This document shows positions 44,318 through 54,031 of a stretch of 64,000 nucleotides of DNA, in pieces. Source of the stretch: Roseovarius sp. MMSF_3281. Its GTDB lineage: Bacteria > Pseudomonadota > Alphaproteobacteria > Rhodobacterales > Rhodobacteraceae. The notes under the pieces were generated by a model, which did no database searches, was not told where the DNA came from, and was given only the letters and a program-made list of their open reading frames with translations. Each line of letters starts with the position of its first letter. Position 1 is the first letter of the stretch. The translations under genes and the position numbers were made by a program. The DNA lies in contig NZ_JASHIM010000008.1 in assembly GCF_030733685.1 (NCBI RefSeq), positions 62,001 through 126,000 of the forward strand, given 5' to 3'.

Positions 44318-44740
44318 ATGGCTGTGGAACGCACCCTGAGCATCATCAAACCCGATGCCACCAAACGCAACCTGACCGGTAAGATCAACGCCAAGTTCGA
44401 AGACGCGGGCCTGCGCATCGTTGCGCAAAAGCGCATTCAACTGACCCCCGCCCAAGCCGGTGAATTCTATGCCGTGCACAAAGAGCGCCCGTTCTATGGT
44501 GAACTGTGCGAATTCATGGCGTCCGAGCCGGTTGTCGTGCAGGTGCTGGAAGGGGAAGGCGCGATTGCCAAGAACCGCGAAGTGATGGGCGCAACCAACC
44601 CTGCCGATGCGGCGCCGGGTACGATCCGCGCCGAATTCGCGGAATCGGTTGGCGAAAACTCGGTCCATGGGTCGGACGCGCCGGAAACGGCGGCGGTTGA
44701 GATCGCTTTCTTCTTCTCGGGGCTGGAGCTGGTGGGCTAA
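44318..44740 (+). CDS. ndk: Nucleoside diphosphate kinase
   Basis: Ndk balances nucleoside triphosphates by phosphate transfer through a histidine. The 140-residue protein starts [18 protein letters not shown] and has the active-site segment [10 protein letters not shown] with the phospho-histidine near residue 117. Length is typical. The ATG at 44318 follows GGAAAGAGG. A terminator follows directly. Confidence 0.97.
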   Translation: MAVERTLSIIKPDATKRNLTGKINAKFEDAGLRIVAQKRIQLTPAQAGEFYAVHKERPFYGELCEFMASEPVVVQVLEGEGAIAKNREVMGATNPADAAPGTIRAEFAESVGENSVHGSDAPETAAVEIAFFFSGLELVG

Positions 44741-44773
44741 GCCACAGCGCCTTGACCGTGAAAACGCTTGGGT

Positions 44774-44806
44774 CGTGCCCTTACGGGGCGCGGCCTTTTT
44801 CTTTTG
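44774..44806 (+). terminator. Rho-independent terminator after ndk
   Basis: A 7-bp stem with one G-U pair (CGTGCCC at 44774-44780 / GGGCGCG at 44786-44792) is followed by GCC and then TTTTTCTTTTG. It lies 34 bp after the ndk stop. Confidence 0.75.
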
Positions 44807-44817
44807 TTTGCAGTGCT

Positions 44818-44952
44818 TTAGATGCTGGCGAAGTCGTTGAAGACCTTGCGTGGATCGCCCTGCGAGAGAGGGGCCTGCGGCGTCGCGGGGCCGGCCTGCT
44901 TCGGCTCATCAGTTGCCTGTTGGGGAGGTTGGAGAGGTTTTGCGCTGCCCAT
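44818..44952 (-). CDS. Small protein of 44 residues
   Basis: The frame runs from ATG 44952 to TAA 44818 on the minus strand. It encodes a Pro/Gln/Ala-rich, probably disordered peptide (MGSAKPLQPPQQATDEPKQA...) ending in GDPRKVFNDFASI. An excellent ribosome site, AAAAAAGGAG, lies seven bases before the ATG. The charged and aromatic C-terminal tail reads as a selected motif, and I believe similar short proteins with a GDPRK-x-F-x-DFASI end occur in Rhodobacteraceae, though I cannot check. It is convergent with ndk. Function unknown. Confidence 0.65.
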   Translation of the reverse strand: MGSAKPLQPPQQATDEPKQAGPATPQAPLSQGDPRKVFNDFASI

Positions 44953-45071
44953 TGGTCTGCTCCTTTTTTATGAGGCAAACCAGCCGGCTGGCGCGCGGCT
45001 GGCGCCTGTTTATCGGAACAGGATACCACGCAAATAGGGCGGAAATGTGGCAGGCTTCACGCCGCGGCAAA

Positions 45072-45149
45072 CGTACGAGTCGTACGGTTTACCCCCGATT
45101 TTCGTACGAAAATCGCGCCGCTTGCGGACCCGTTCGTACGAGTCGTACG
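45072..45149 (+). repeat. Three-palindrome CGTACGA element, copy B
   Basis: Palindromes: CGTACGA-G-TCGTACG (centre 45079), GATTTTCGTACGAAAATC (centre 45105.5) and TTCGTACGA-G-TCGTACGAA (centre 45142). Centre spacings are 26.5 and 36.5 bp, the mirror of copy A near 30.8 kb. It ends 59 bp before the XRE-cupin ATG. Its middle (45087-45115) matches the yebC terminator region 16771-16799 at 27 of 29 bases by eye. The rest of the 256-bp spacer shows nothing else. Confidence 0.75.
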
Positions 45150-45208
45150 AAACTTGCAATTCCGGTCCGGAGTATTCATGGTTGAGCGCCGTCTGCAAAG
45201 GACCGAAT

Positions 45209-45841
45209 ATGGCTGATCCAAATCTGCGCCAAAACCCCCATAAGGTCCGTGAGACCCGCGAGAAGAACCTTGAAACCGCGATCGGGCGCGAAGTGCGCGA
45301 GGTGCGCCGTGCCCGCGGTATGACGGTGGCCGATCTGGCCGCGGCGACGGGGTTGTCCGTGGGGATGCTTTCGAAGATCGAAAACGGTGTCACCTCGCCG
45401 TCGCTGACGACGCTGCAAAGCCTGTCTGCGGCGTTGAGCGTGCCGGTCACGGGGTTTTTCCGGCGCTTCGAAGAGCGTCGCGAGGCGGTGCATGTCAAGG
45501 CGGGCGAGGCGGTGGAGATGGAGCGCGCGGGCACGCGGGCGGGCCATCAATACAATCTGCTGGGCCACTTGGGGGCCAATAACAGCGGTGTGGTGGTGGA
45601 ACCCTACCTGATCACGCTGAACGAAACCTCGGATGTGTTTCCGACGTTTCAGCATGAGGGCGTCGAGCTGCTTTATATTCTGGAGGGCGAGGTCGGTTAT
45701 CGCCATGGCGACCAGAGCTTTCACCTGCGGCCCGGCGACAGCCTGTTTTTCGATGCCGACGCGCCGCATGGGCCGGAAGAACTGATCGAGCTGCCGATCA
45801 GGTATCTTTCGGTGATCTCGTACCCGCAGGGCGGGAGTTGA
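45209..45841 (+). CDS. XRE-type HTH regulator with C-terminal cupin
   Basis: The 210-residue protein has an N-terminal Xre helix-turn-helix (IGREVREVRRARGMTVADLAAATGLSVGMLSKIENG, about residues 25-60). A C-terminal cupin_2 sensor has HEGVELLYILEGEVGYRHGDQ and LRPGDSLFFDADAPHGPEEL. Such regulators control amine, amino-acid or polyamine metabolism in response to a small ligand. The start MADPNLRQ at 45209 is used; the longer in-frame reading runs through the palindromic element and is not protein-like. It stands 96 bp before murB. Confidence 0.9.
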   Translation: MADPNLRQNPHKVRETREKNLETAIGREVREVRRARGMTVADLAAATGLSVGMLSKIENGVTSPSLTTLQSLSAALSVPVTGFFRRFEERREAVHVKAGEAVEMERAGTRAGHQYNLLGHLGANNSGVVVEPYLITLNETSDVFPTFQHEGVELLYILEGEVGYRHGDQSFHLRPGDSLFFDADAPHGPEELIELPIRYLSVISYPQGGS

Positions 45842-45937
45842 GGGCTTGACCCTTGGCGGTTGGCCGGGGGGCCTGCCTGCCGAAAAGTTGAAGCCGGGGC
45901 GCTTGCCCTTTTCCGTGCGGGGGACTAAGCCGCGCGT

Positions 45938-46861
45938 ATGACTGAGATGCCTGAAGTTCGTGGAAGATTGACGCAGGATCGGCTGTTGGCCGATCTGACG
46001 TGGTTGCGCGTGGGTGGCCCGGCGGATTGGCTGTTTCAACCGGCCGATATCGAGGATCTGGCGCATTTCCTGCGCGCGTTGCCCGGCGATGTGCCGGTCT
46101 TTCCCATGGGGGTGGGCAGCAACCTGATCGTGCGGGACGGCGGCCTGCGCGCCGTGGTGATCCGCATGGGGCGCGGCTTCAACGGGATTTCGGTTGAGGG
46201 CAACCGGGTGACGGCGGGGGCGGCGGCGCTGGACGCGCATGTGGCCAAGAAGGCGGCGGCGGGCGGTGTTGACCTGACCTTCCTGCGCACCATTCCCGGC
46301 GCGATCGGCGGGGCCGTGCGGATGAACGCGGGGTGTTATGGCTCGTATGTCGCCGACCACCTGGTGCAGGCGCGTGCGGTGACCCGGGAGGGGGAGATTG
46401 TCACGCTGACCCCTGAGCAGTTGAATTTTCAGTACCGTCAGAGCGATCTGCCCGAAGGTTGCGTGATTGTCGAGGCGGTTTTCGAGGGGGCGCAGGGCGA
46501 CCCCGATGCCTTGGCCGCGCACATGCAAGCACAGCTTGAAAAGCGCGACGCGACACAGCCCACCAAGGACCGCACCGCCGGGAGCACCTTTCGCAACCCG
46601 GCGGGATTTTCCAGCACGGGCCGGGCCGATGATGTGCATGACCTCAAGGCCTGGAAGGTGATTGACGATGCGGGCATGCGCGGGGCGCGCAAGGGCGGCG
46701 CGCAGATGAGCGAGAAGCATTCCAACTTCCTGATCAATACCGGCGATGCCACGGCGGCGGATCTGGAAGGTTTGGGCGAAGAGGTGCGAAAAAAGGTTTT
46801 CCAAAACAGTGGAATAGAGTTACACTGGGAGATCATGAGGGTCGGAGAAACGGCCCCGTAA
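45938..46861 (+). CDS. murB: UDP-N-acetylenolpyruvoylglucosamine reductase
   Basis: MurB reduces the enolpyruvyl group to give UDP-N-acetylmuramate in peptidoglycan synthesis. The 307-residue FAD protein has [13 protein letters not shown], the FAD-binding [39 protein letters not shown] and the proton-donor region AGSTFRNP. It is a type II MurB. It begins the murB-ddl-ftsQ-ftsA-ftsZ-lpxC series. The usual upstream neighbour murC is absent; an XRE-cupin gene lies there. Confidence 0.95.
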   Translation: MTEMPEVRGRLTQDRLLADLTWLRVGGPADWLFQPADIEDLAHFLRALPGDVPVFPMGVGSNLIVRDGGLRAVVIRMGRGFNGISVEGNRVTAGAAALDAHVAKKAAAGGVDLTFLRTIPGAIGGAVRMNAGCYGSYVADHLVQARAVTREGEIVTLTPEQLNFQYRQSDLPEGCVIVEAVFEGAQGDPDALAAHMQAQLEKRDATQPTKDRTAGSTFRNPAGFSSTGRADDVHDLKAWKVIDDAGMRGARKGGAQMSEKHSNFLINTGDATAADLEGLGEEVRKKVFQNSGIELHWEIMRVGETAP

Positions 46862-46925
46862 CGCCAAGGCAGGCGATTTTAATAAGAGTGAACCGATCTA
46901 ACGGTTCTGGACATTGAGGCACGAG

Positions 46926-47846
46926 TTGGGACTTTCGAGCGGAAAATCCCCGACTGTGGCGGTGATAATGGGTGGCCCCTCGGCTGAGCGCGAGGTGTCG
47001 CTGTCATCAGGACGTGAATGCGCCGCCGCATTGCGGGAAGCAGGATACGAGGTGGTCGAGGTCGATGCAGGCCGCGACCTTTCCGTGCAGCTTGCCGATA
47101 TGTCACCCGATATTGTCTTTAACGCCCTGCATGGACGCTGGGGCGAGGATGGTTGCGTGCAGGGCCTGTTGGAGTGGTTGGGCCTGCCTTATACGCATTC
47201 CGGGGTCCTGGCCTCGGCTTTGGCGATGGATAAAGAGCGCACTAAAGCGGCCTATCGCGCCGAGGGTTTGCCGGTGGTGGAAAGCGTTCTGGCCGCGCGC
47301 GATGCGGTACGTGCGGCGCATGTCATGACCCCGCCTTACGTGGTGAAGCCCTACAACGAGGGCTCCTCGGTCGGGGTTTACCTTGTGCATGAGGAAGCCA
47401 ACGGGCCGCCGCAATTGTCCGAGGAAATGCCCGGGGTGGTGATGGTTGAGGCCTTTGCGCCGGGGCGCGAGTTGACGACGACGGTGATTGGCGACCGGGC
47501 GCTGACCGTGACCGATATCCTGACCGATGGCTGGTATGACTATGACGCCAAGTACAAGGCGGGCGGGTCGCGCCACGTGGTGCCAGCCGATATCCCGCAA
47601 GAGATTTTCGACGCCTGCATGGAGTATGCCAAGCGGGCGCATGATGTGCTGGGATGTCGCGGGGTGAGCCGGACGGATTTCCGTTGGGATGAGGCGCGGG
47701 GCCTTGATGGGCTTGTGCTTTTGGAGACCAACACGCAGCCGGGGATGACGCCCACGTCGCTGACGCCCGAGCAGGCGCAGGCGGTGGGCATGTCGTTCCC
47801 TGAGCTTTGCGCATGGATGGTGGAGGATGCCTCGTGCAACAGGTAG
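46926..47846 (+). CDS. ddl: D-alanine--D-alanine ligase
   Basis: Ddl joins two D-alanines for the peptidoglycan stem. The roughly 306-residue ATP-grasp protein has [54 protein letters not shown] and [15 protein letters not shown]. The start is uncertain: TTG at 46926 has GAGG six bases upstream and is used here; TTG at 46914 is also open. Its end overlaps the ftsQ start by 13 bases. Confidence 0.93.
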   Translation: MGLSSGKSPTVAVIMGGPSAEREVSLSSGRECAAALREAGYEVVEVDAGRDLSVQLADMSPDIVFNALHGRWGEDGCVQGLLEWLGLPYTHSGVLASALAMDKERTKAAYRAEGLPVVESVLAARDAVRAAHVMTPPYVVKPYNEGSSVGVYLVHEEANGPPQLSEEMPGVVMVEAFAPGRELTTTVIGDRALTVTDILTDGWYDYDAKYKAGGSRHVVPADIPQEIFDACMEYAKRAHDVLGCRGVSRTDFRWDEARGLDGLVLLETNTQPGMTPTSLTPEQAQAVGMSFPELCAWMVEDASCNR

Positions 47847-48700
47847 GTCGCCCTGATCCCGCGCCCTCGCGCTGGGCTTACCGGTTCGAGCGGCTGATGC
47901 TGACGCCGCTGTTTCGCAAGCTGTTGCGGGTTGGTGTGCCGTTCTGCCTGAGTTTTGCCGCCGGGGCGATTTACCTGTCCGACGAGGCACGGCGCGATGC
48001 GCTGGTCCTGAAGGTGGCGGAGATCCGGCAGGAGATCGAAACCCGGCCCGAATTCATGGTGCAGCTTTTGGCCGTGGAGGGGGCAAGCACCGGGGTGGAA
48101 GAGGATATTCGCGAGATATTTCCCTTCGACCTGCCGGCCAGTTCCTTCGATCTTGAATTGGAGCATGTGCGCGAGATGATCGTCGGCCTGCCGGCGGTGG
48201 CCGATGCCGATGTGCGGGTACGGCAGGGCGGTGTCCTGGTGGCCGAGGTGACGGAACGCCAGCCGGTGGCCGTGTGGCGCACGCGCGACGGTTTGGCCGT
48301 GGTCGATGCCGAGGGGGTCAGCGTGGCGGATCTGCGCCATCGCTCGGACCGCGCGGATTTGCCGGTGATCGCGGGCGAGGGGGCCGACAAGGCGGTGCCC
48401 GAGGCGCTTGAGATTTTGCGCGCCGCGGCGCCCCTGGCCGACAAGATGCGCGGGCTTGTGCGCATGGGTGAGCGGCGTTGGGACGTGGTGATGCAGCGCG
48501 GCCAGCGGATCATGCTGCCCGAGGCTGAGCCGGTGCGCGCGCTGGAGCGTGTGATCGTGCTGAACGAGGTGCAGGACATGCTGGCGCGTGATCTGGTGGC
48601 GGTGGACATGCGGCTTGCGTCGCGGCCCACCCTAAGAATGAACGAGGCGGCCACCGAGGAATGGTGGCGGATAACAAAGATAAGCTCAGGGGCAGAATAA
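47834..48700 (+). CDS. ftsQ: Cell division protein FtsQ
   Basis: FtsQ is the bitopic divisome protein that recruits FtsL/FtsB. The 288-residue protein has a short cytoplasmic tail, one membrane helix ([20 protein letters not shown]), a POTRA-like domain ([21 protein letters not shown]) and the FtsQ beta domain ([21 protein letters not shown]). The start is GTG at 47834 inside the ddl 3' end, so translation is coupled. Length fits the family. Confidence 0.92.
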   Translation: MQQVGRPDPAPSRWAYRFERLMLTPLFRKLLRVGVPFCLSFAAGAIYLSDEARRDALVLKVAEIRQEIETRPEFMVQLLAVEGASTGVEEDIREIFPFDLPASSFDLELEHVREMIVGLPAVADADVRVRQGGVLVAEVTERQPVAVWRTRDGLAVVDAEGVSVADLRHRSDRADLPVIAGEGADKAVPEALEILRAAAPLADKMRGLVRMGERRWDVVMQRGQRIMLPEAEPVRALERVIVLNEVQDMLARDLVAVDMRLASRPTLRMNEAATEEWWRITKISSGAE

Positions 48701-48704
48701 GAAC

Positions 48705-50039
48705 ATGATCGAGCTTTACGAATCCCAACGTGCGATGCGCAACATGCGCAAGGCGGCGATGCAGCGCGGTGTGGTGGCGGTTCTGGATGTGGGCACGTCG
48801 AAGATCGCCTGCCTGGTGCTGCGCTTTGACGGGACCGAGCGGCTGCGCGAGGCCGATGGTATCGGCGCCATGGCGGGGCAGGCCGGGTTCCGGGTGATCG
48901 GCGCCGCGACGACGCGGTCGCGCGGGGTGCGCTTTGGCGAGATCGACGCCATGACCGAGACCGAGCGCGCCATTCGCACCGCCGTTCAGGCGGCGCAGAA
49001 GATGGCCAATATCCGGGTGGATCACGTGATTGCCTGTTTCTCGGGGGCAAGCCCGCGCTCTTACGGGTTGGCCGGCCAGGTGGAGTTGGAAGGCCACACC
49101 GTGAGCGAGCAGGACATCAGCCGGGTGCTGAGCGCCTGTGACGTGCCCGATTACGGCGAGGGGCGCGAGGTGCTGCATGCCCAGCCGGTGAATTTCGCCT
49201 TGGATCACCGCACCGGCCTGAGCGATCCGCGCGGGCAGATGGGGCAGGAGTTGTCGACCGATATGCACATGCTGACCGTGGATGCGGCGGCGGTGCAGAA
49301 CCTGGCGCATTGCGTGAAGCGTTGCGATCTGGAACTGGCGGGTTTGGCCAGTTCGGCCTATGTCAGCGGCGTCTCGGCCCTTGTCGAGGACGAACAGGAG
49401 CTGGGTGCAGCCTGTATCGACCTTGGTGGTGGCAGCTCTGGTATTTCGGTCTTTATCAAGAAGCACATGATTTATTCGGACAGCGTGCGCATGGGCGGTG
49501 ACCATGTGACTGGCGATATTTCCATGGGGCTTCAGGTGCCGCAGGCCACGGCCGAGCGGATCAAGACCTTCTACGGCGGTGTCGTGGCCACCGGCATGGA
49601 TGACCGCGAGATGATCGAGATCGGCGGCGAGACCGGCGATTGGGAGCATGACCGGCGCACGGTAAGCCGGGCCGAGTTGATCGGGATCATGCGGCCGCGG
49701 GTCGAGGAAATCCTCGAAGAGGTGCGCGCGCGGCTGGATGCCGCCGGGTTTGACCATCTTCCCAGCCAGCAGATCGTGTTGACCGGCGGCGGCAGCCAAA
49801 TCCCCGGCCTGGACGGATTGGCCAGCAAGATATTGGGACAGCAGGTGCGGCTTGGGCGGCCCCTGCGGGTGCATGGCCTTCCGCAGGCGGCAACCGGGCC
49901 GGGCTTTGCCAGCGCGGTGGGCATGTGCCTTTTCGCGGCGAATCCCCAGGACGAATGGTGGGACTTCGAGATCCCCGTCGACAGGTACCCGGCACGCTCG
50001 CTGAAGCGGGCGGTGAAATGGTTTAAGGACAACTGGTAA
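48705..50039 (+). CDS. ftsA: Cell division protein FtsA
   Basis: FtsA is the actin-like protein that tethers FtsZ to the membrane. The 444-residue protein has VVAVLDVGTSKIACLVLR (phosphate 1), the 1C subdomain with DHVIACFSGASPRSYGLAG, GAACIDLGGGSSGISVF (phosphate 2) and QQIVLTGGGSQIPGL (adenosine motif). It ends in a basic amphipathic helix (SLKRAVKWFKDNW) for membrane attachment. The ATG lies four bases after ftsQ. Confidence 0.95.
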   Translation: MIELYESQRAMRNMRKAAMQRGVVAVLDVGTSKIACLVLRFDGTERLREADGIGAMAGQAGFRVIGAATTRSRGVRFGEIDAMTETERAIRTAVQAAQKMANIRVDHVIACFSGASPRSYGLAGQVELEGHTVSEQDISRVLSACDVPDYGEGREVLHAQPVNFALDHRTGLSDPRGQMGQELSTDMHMLTVDAAAVQNLAHCVKRCDLELAGLASSAYVSGVSALVEDEQELGAACIDLGGGSSGISVFIKKHMIYSDSVRMGGDHVTGDISMGLQVPQATAERIKTFYGGVVATGMDDREMIEIGGETGDWEHDRRTVSRAELIGIMRPRVEEILEEVRARLDAAGFDHLPSQQIVLTGGGSQIPGLDGLASKILGQQVRLGRPLRVHGLPQAATGPGFASAVGMCLFAANPQDEWWDFEIPVDRYPARSLKRAVKWFKDNW

Positions 50040-50227
50040 CCGCAATATATGGTAAATTCGGCAAAATCCCGCGTGTTAGCGCAAAAACCCGGCCATATTT
50101 TGTGGTTTTTTGGTGTTTTTTAGGTGACGCGAGGGTTAACGATCGGTAAGAATACCGTAATATACGCGGATTTTACGGCCTGTCGGGACAACAGGCGAAA
50201 CAGGCACAACAGCAGGCGGACAGAGCA

Positions 50228-51847
50228 ATGACATTGAACCTCACGATGCCCGGACATGACGAACTCAAGCCCCGGATCACCGTTTTCGGTGTGGGCGGCG
50301 CAGGCGGCAATGCCGTCAACAACATGATCGAGAAGAACCTCGAAGGTGTTGATTTCGTCGTGGCAAACACGGACGCACAGGCCCTTTCCCAGAGCAACGC
50401 GGAGCATCGCGTGCAACTGGGCGTGAAAGTGACGGAAGGTCTGGGGGCAGGGGCCAAGGCCACCATTGGCGCGGCTGCCGCCGAGGAAAGCATCGAACAG
50501 ATCGTCGACCATCTGGCGGGGGCGCATATGTGCTTTATCACCGCTGGCATGGGCGGCGGCACCGGGACAGGCGCCGCGCCGATCATCGCACAGGCCGCGC
50601 GTGAACTGGGTGTTCTGACTGTGGGTGTCGTGACCAAGCCGTTCCAATTCGAAGGCGGCAAGCGCATGCGCCAGGCCGAGGACGGTGTGGATACACTGCA
50701 AAAGATGGTCGATACCCTGATCATCATTCCCAACCAGAACCTGTTCCGTCTGGCCAATGAAAAGACCACCTTCACCGAAGCCTTCAGCATGGCCGACGAC
50801 GTGCTGTATCAAGGGGTTAAGGGCGTCACGGACCTGATGGTGCGTCCGGGCCTGATCAACCTTGATTTCGCCGATGTGCGCGCCGTGATGGACGAGATGG
50901 GCAAGGCGATGATGGGAACAGGCGAAGACGCGGGCGAGGATCGGGCCGTGCAGGCCGCCGAGAAGGCCATTGCCAACCCGCTTCTGGATGAAATCAGCCT
51001 GAAAGGTGCCAAGGGTGTGTTGATCAACATCACCGGTGGGCATGACCTGACGCTGTTTGAACTGGACGAGGCGGCCAACCGTATCCGCGAGGAAGTGGAT
51101 GCCGATGCCAATATCATCGTCGGTTCGACCCTTGATACCTCGATGGACGGAACGATGCGCGTGAGCGTTGTCGCCACCGGTATCGACGCCAGCGATGTCA
51201 GCCACGACATCCCGGTGCCGCGCCGCAGCCTTGCCGAACCTCTGAAGCCTGCCGAAGTGCAGGAAGAAGCCCCGGTTGAACAGGCGGCCCCGGCCCCCGT
51301 GGCCGCGCGCAGCACCGAAGACCAGCCCAGCATGTTCAACGATCTGGATGCACAGCGCGCCGCCGCCGAGGACCAGATGGAAGACATCTTTGAAGAGGCC
51401 CCGGTGGAGGAGGCACAAGACGATTTGCCGCCGCCCGCCTATACGCCGCGCGTTGAAGAATTCGCCCCCGCGGCACAGGCCGATGAGGACGATGCGCAGC
51501 TTGACGCCTTTGTCGCGCCGAAAGCACCGGCACCGGGCACGCCGTCGCCCGAGGCGATGGCACGCTTGCAGCACGCGGTCAGCAAGGCCCCGGGCCAGCG
51601 CCCGTCCGCCGCGCCGCAGCCCGCCCCGGTTGAACAGGCCCGTCATCATCAGGCGCAGGACAAGTCGCGTTTCGGCATCAATTCCCTGATCAACCGGATG
51701 ACAGGCCATGGCCACGAGGCCGAGGCCGCGCCGCGCCCGAGCCGTCAACAGCCGACCATGCAGGCCCCGCAGCCGCAGCAATCGGCGCAGGACGAAGAGG
51801 ACGAACAGATTGAAATCCCCGCGTTCCTGCGTCGTCAGGCAAATTAA
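50228..51847 (+). CDS. ftsZ: Cell division GTPase FtsZ
   Basis: This is the tubulin-like ring protein of 539 residues. The GTP-binding core has [17 protein letters not shown] and the signature GGGTGTG at residues 109-115, with the synergy region [11 protein letters not shown]. From about residue 325 a long Pro/Ala/Glu-rich disordered linker of roughly 200 residues follows. It ends in the conserved C-terminal peptide [12 protein letters not shown] that binds FtsA. The 188-bp spacer before it is AT-rich and likely holds its own promoter, with one weak CtrA-like site at 50136-50150. A terminator follows. Confidence 0.97.
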   Translation: MTLNLTMPGHDELKPRITVFGVGGAGGNAVNNMIEKNLEGVDFVVANTDAQALSQSNAEHRVQLGVKVTEGLGAGAKATIGAAAAEESIEQIVDHLAGAHMCFITAGMGGGTGTGAAPIIAQAARELGVLTVGVVTKPFQFEGGKRMRQAEDGVDTLQKMVDTLIIIPNQNLFRLANEKTTFTEAFSMADDVLYQGVKGVTDLMVRPGLINLDFADVRAVMDEMGKAMMGTGEDAGEDRAVQAAEKAIANPLLDEISLKGAKGVLINITGGHDLTLFELDEAANRIREEVDADANIIVGSTLDTSMDGTMRVSVVATGIDASDVSHDIPVPRRSLAEPLKPAEVQEEAPVEQAAPAPVAARSTEDQPSMFNDLDAQRAAAEDQMEDIFEEAPVEEAQDDLPPPAYTPRVEEFAPAAQADEDDAQLDAFVAPKAPAPGTPSPEAMARLQHAVSKAPGQRPSAAPQPAPVEQARHHQAQDKSRFGINSLINRMTGHGHEAEAAPRPSRQQPTMQAPQPQQSAQDEEDEQIEIPAFLRRQAN

Positions 51848-51870
51848 CGCGTGCTTTCAACAGTCATTCA

Positions 51871-51896
51871 AGGCCGCCTTCGGGCGGCCTTTTTTG
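51871..51896 (+). terminator. Rho-independent terminator after ftsZ
   Basis: A perfect 8-bp stem AGGCCGCC-TTCG-GGCGGCCT with a stable UUCG tetraloop is followed by TTTTTG. It lies 23 bp after the ftsZ stop. Confidence 0.9.
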
Positions 51897-52107
51897 TTGA
51901 AATAACAGGGGGTTAGGGAGGTTTGTTTCACGCTCGGCGGAAAATCGCCGCCATGGTGCGGGGCCATGTTTCATATCGTTGCAAAGATTGAGTTGAGCCG
52001 AGCCACCCAGACCACTAAACCATTTGCTAACCTTGAACAGCCGCGAGCATCGCACAGCCGTGTAACAGTTTTGCGGGCTGAAGGACAAAAAACTTTGAGG
52101 TCGAACC

Positions 52108-53028
52108 GTGCAAACCAGCATTCTGTCATCGGTGTCGTTTCAGGGCGTGGGGCTTCATAGCGGCCTTCCGGCGCGTCTGACGATTCGTCCGACTGGAATC
52201 GATCACGGGATCGTTTTCCGCCGCGTGGATGTGACCGAGCATGACGCGTATCTGCCGGCGCGTTTCGACGTGGTGCATCAATCGCCGCTTTGCACGCGTC
52301 TGGAAAATGCCGACGGTGTTTCTGTTTCGACGGTTGAGCATGTCATGGCGGCCTTGATGGGCTGTGGCATTCACAATGCCCTTGTCGAAGTCGATGGCCC
52401 CGAAGTTCCGATTCTTGATGGCAGTTCGGATGCGTTCGTGCGCGGCATCCTGTCGACCGGCATTCAACCGCTGAATCGCCCGGTCAAGGCCCTGCGCATT
52501 CTGCGCCCCGTATCGGTGACCCGCGGTGAGGCCTGGGCGCGGTTGACGCCGCATGAAACGCTTTTGATCGAGTTCGGGATCGAATTCGAGGATGCCGCGA
52601 TCGGCATTCAGAAAAAGACCCTGAACATGTCGAACGGCAGTTTCGTGCGCGAGTTGAGCACAAGCCGGACCTTCTGTCGCAAGGCAGATGTGGACACCAT
52701 GCGCGCCAACGGCCTGGCCCTTGGGGGCACGTTGGAAAATGCCGTGGTTGTCGATGGCGAAAAGGTGTTGAGCCCCGGTGGCCTGCGCCATGCGGACGAG
52801 GCGGTGCGCCACAAGATGCTGGATGCGCTTGGCGACCTGGCCTTGGCGGGAGCGCCGATCATGGGGCACTATCAAGGGATGCGCGCGGGCCATGCCCTGA
52901 CCAATGACCTGCTACATGCCGTGTTTGCCGATACGGCGAATTACGAGTGGGTGGATTGTGATCCGACGATGGCGCAACGCCTTCCCGGCGCGGGCGTTCA
53001 CTGGGGCGAGATTCCCGAAGTCGCCTGA
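52108..53028 (+). CDS. lpxC: UDP-3-O-acyl-N-acetylglucosamine deacetylase
   Basis: LpxC carries out the committed step of lipid A synthesis. The 306-residue zinc enzyme has GVGLHSGLPARLTI, the zinc histidine in VSTVEHVMAAL, EVPILDGSSDAFV, and the catalytic region RHKMLDALGDLALAGAPIMGHYQGMRAGHALTN with two more histidines. The start is GTG at 52108 after GAGG. The 260-bp upstream spacer holds the ftsZ terminator, a small GGCG-AAAAT-CGCC hairpin and a presumed promoter. Confidence 0.95.
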   Translation: MQTSILSSVSFQGVGLHSGLPARLTIRPTGIDHGIVFRRVDVTEHDAYLPARFDVVHQSPLCTRLENADGVSVSTVEHVMAALMGCGIHNALVEVDGPEVPILDGSSDAFVRGILSTGIQPLNRPVKALRILRPVSVTRGEAWARLTPHETLLIEFGIEFEDAAIGIQKKTLNMSNGSFVRELSTSRTFCRKADVDTMRANGLALGGTLENAVVVDGEKVLSPGGLRHADEAVRHKMLDALGDLALAGAPIMGHYQGMRAGHALTNDLLHAVFADTANYEWVDCDPTMAQRLPGAGVHWGEIPEVA

Positions 53029-53139
53029 CCGCGCGATGAATCGCGCAAAGTCATTTTGCACCGGAAATTTATGTGCTAGGAGCAATCCAAGCCGGAGGGT
53101 CTTGGCCCTTGGCATGTCGAAAAGAAGGTGGATTCAAGC

Positions 53140-53991
53140 ATGACGTTGCGCAGGTCCCGGGCGAAACTGTTTTGTGTGGTTGCTGTGGGTCTGGCCCTGT
53201 CCGCGTGCAGTGGTCAGGATGGCCGGGTCGAACGGGGTGAAATCGATTACGAGAACTTCACCGCCAAGCAGATTTTCGAGCGTGGTGAATACGATCTGGC
53301 GCGGAACGATCCGGATCTGGCGGCGCAGGTCTTTGGCGAGGTCGAGCGCCTTTACCCCTATTCGGAATGGGCCAAGCGGGCCTTGATCATGCAGGCCTAT
53401 TCCTATCATCAGGACAAGGATTACGAGAACAGCCGCGCCGCCGCGCAGCGGTTCATTGATTTCTATCCGACCGATGAAGACGCCGCCTATGCGCAGTATC
53501 TTCTCGCGCTGAGTTACTATGACCAGATCGACGAGGTGGGCCGCGATCAGGGGCTGACCTTCCAGGCGCTGCAATCGCTGCGCAAGGTGATCGAGACCTA
53601 CCCCGACAGCGAATATGCGCGGTCTTCCATCCTGAAGTTCGACTTGGCCTTCAACCACCTGGCGGCCAAGGAAATGGAGATCGGGCGCTATTACCTCAAG
53701 CGCGATCACTTTACCGCCGCGATCAACCGGTTCCGGGTGGTGGTCGAGGATTTCCAGACCACGACTCATACCGCCGAAGCCCTGCATCGCCTGGTCGAAG
53801 CTTACCTGTCGCTGGGGCTGACCGATGAGGCACGGACGGCAGGGGCGATCCTTGGCCATAACTTCCGCGGCACCGAGTGGTACGAGGACAGCTACAAGAT
53901 GCTGACCGGCCAGGGCCTGACGCTGGAGGCTGCGGGCGACAACTGGTTGCGGCAAGTATACCGCCAGATGATTCAGGGCCGTTGGCTGTAA
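53140..53991 (+). CDS. bamD: Outer membrane assembly lipoprotein BamD
   Basis: BamD is the essential lipoprotein of the BAM outer-membrane protein assembly complex. The 283-residue protein has a signal peptide ending in a lipobox (LALSAC) and about five tetratricopeptide-type helical repeats, including FERGEYDLARNDPDLAAQVFGEVERLYPYSEWA and RFIDFYPTDEDAAYAQYLLALSYYDQI. The ATG at 53140 has GAAGG upstream. It lies between lpxC and recN, as in other alphaproteobacteria. Confidence 0.93.
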   Translation: MTLRRSRAKLFCVVAVGLALSACSGQDGRVERGEIDYENFTAKQIFERGEYDLARNDPDLAAQVFGEVERLYPYSEWAKRALIMQAYSYHQDKDYENSRAAAQRFIDFYPTDEDAAYAQYLLALSYYDQIDEVGRDQGLTFQALQSLRKVIETYPDSEYARSSILKFDLAFNHLAAKEMEIGRYYLKRDHFTAAINRFRVVVEDFQTTTHTAEALHRLVEAYLSLGLTDEARTAGAILGHNFRGTEWYEDSYKMLTGQGLTLEAAGDNWLRQVYRQMIQGRWL

Positions 53992-54031
53992 GGGCAGGGC
54001 GGGGCGCGGCCCCGCCTTACGGGTTTCATTG

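Noticed and set aside
44781..45029. An 82-codon minus-strand frame overlapping the ndk downstream region
   Set aside because: Arg/Pro/Ser-rich mirror frame. The overlapping 44-codon frame has the ribosome site and the motif-like tail.
51919..51936. parS-like TGTTTCACG half-site
   Set aside because: Only the left half matches the TGTTTCACGTGAAACA palindrome; the right half is unrelated.
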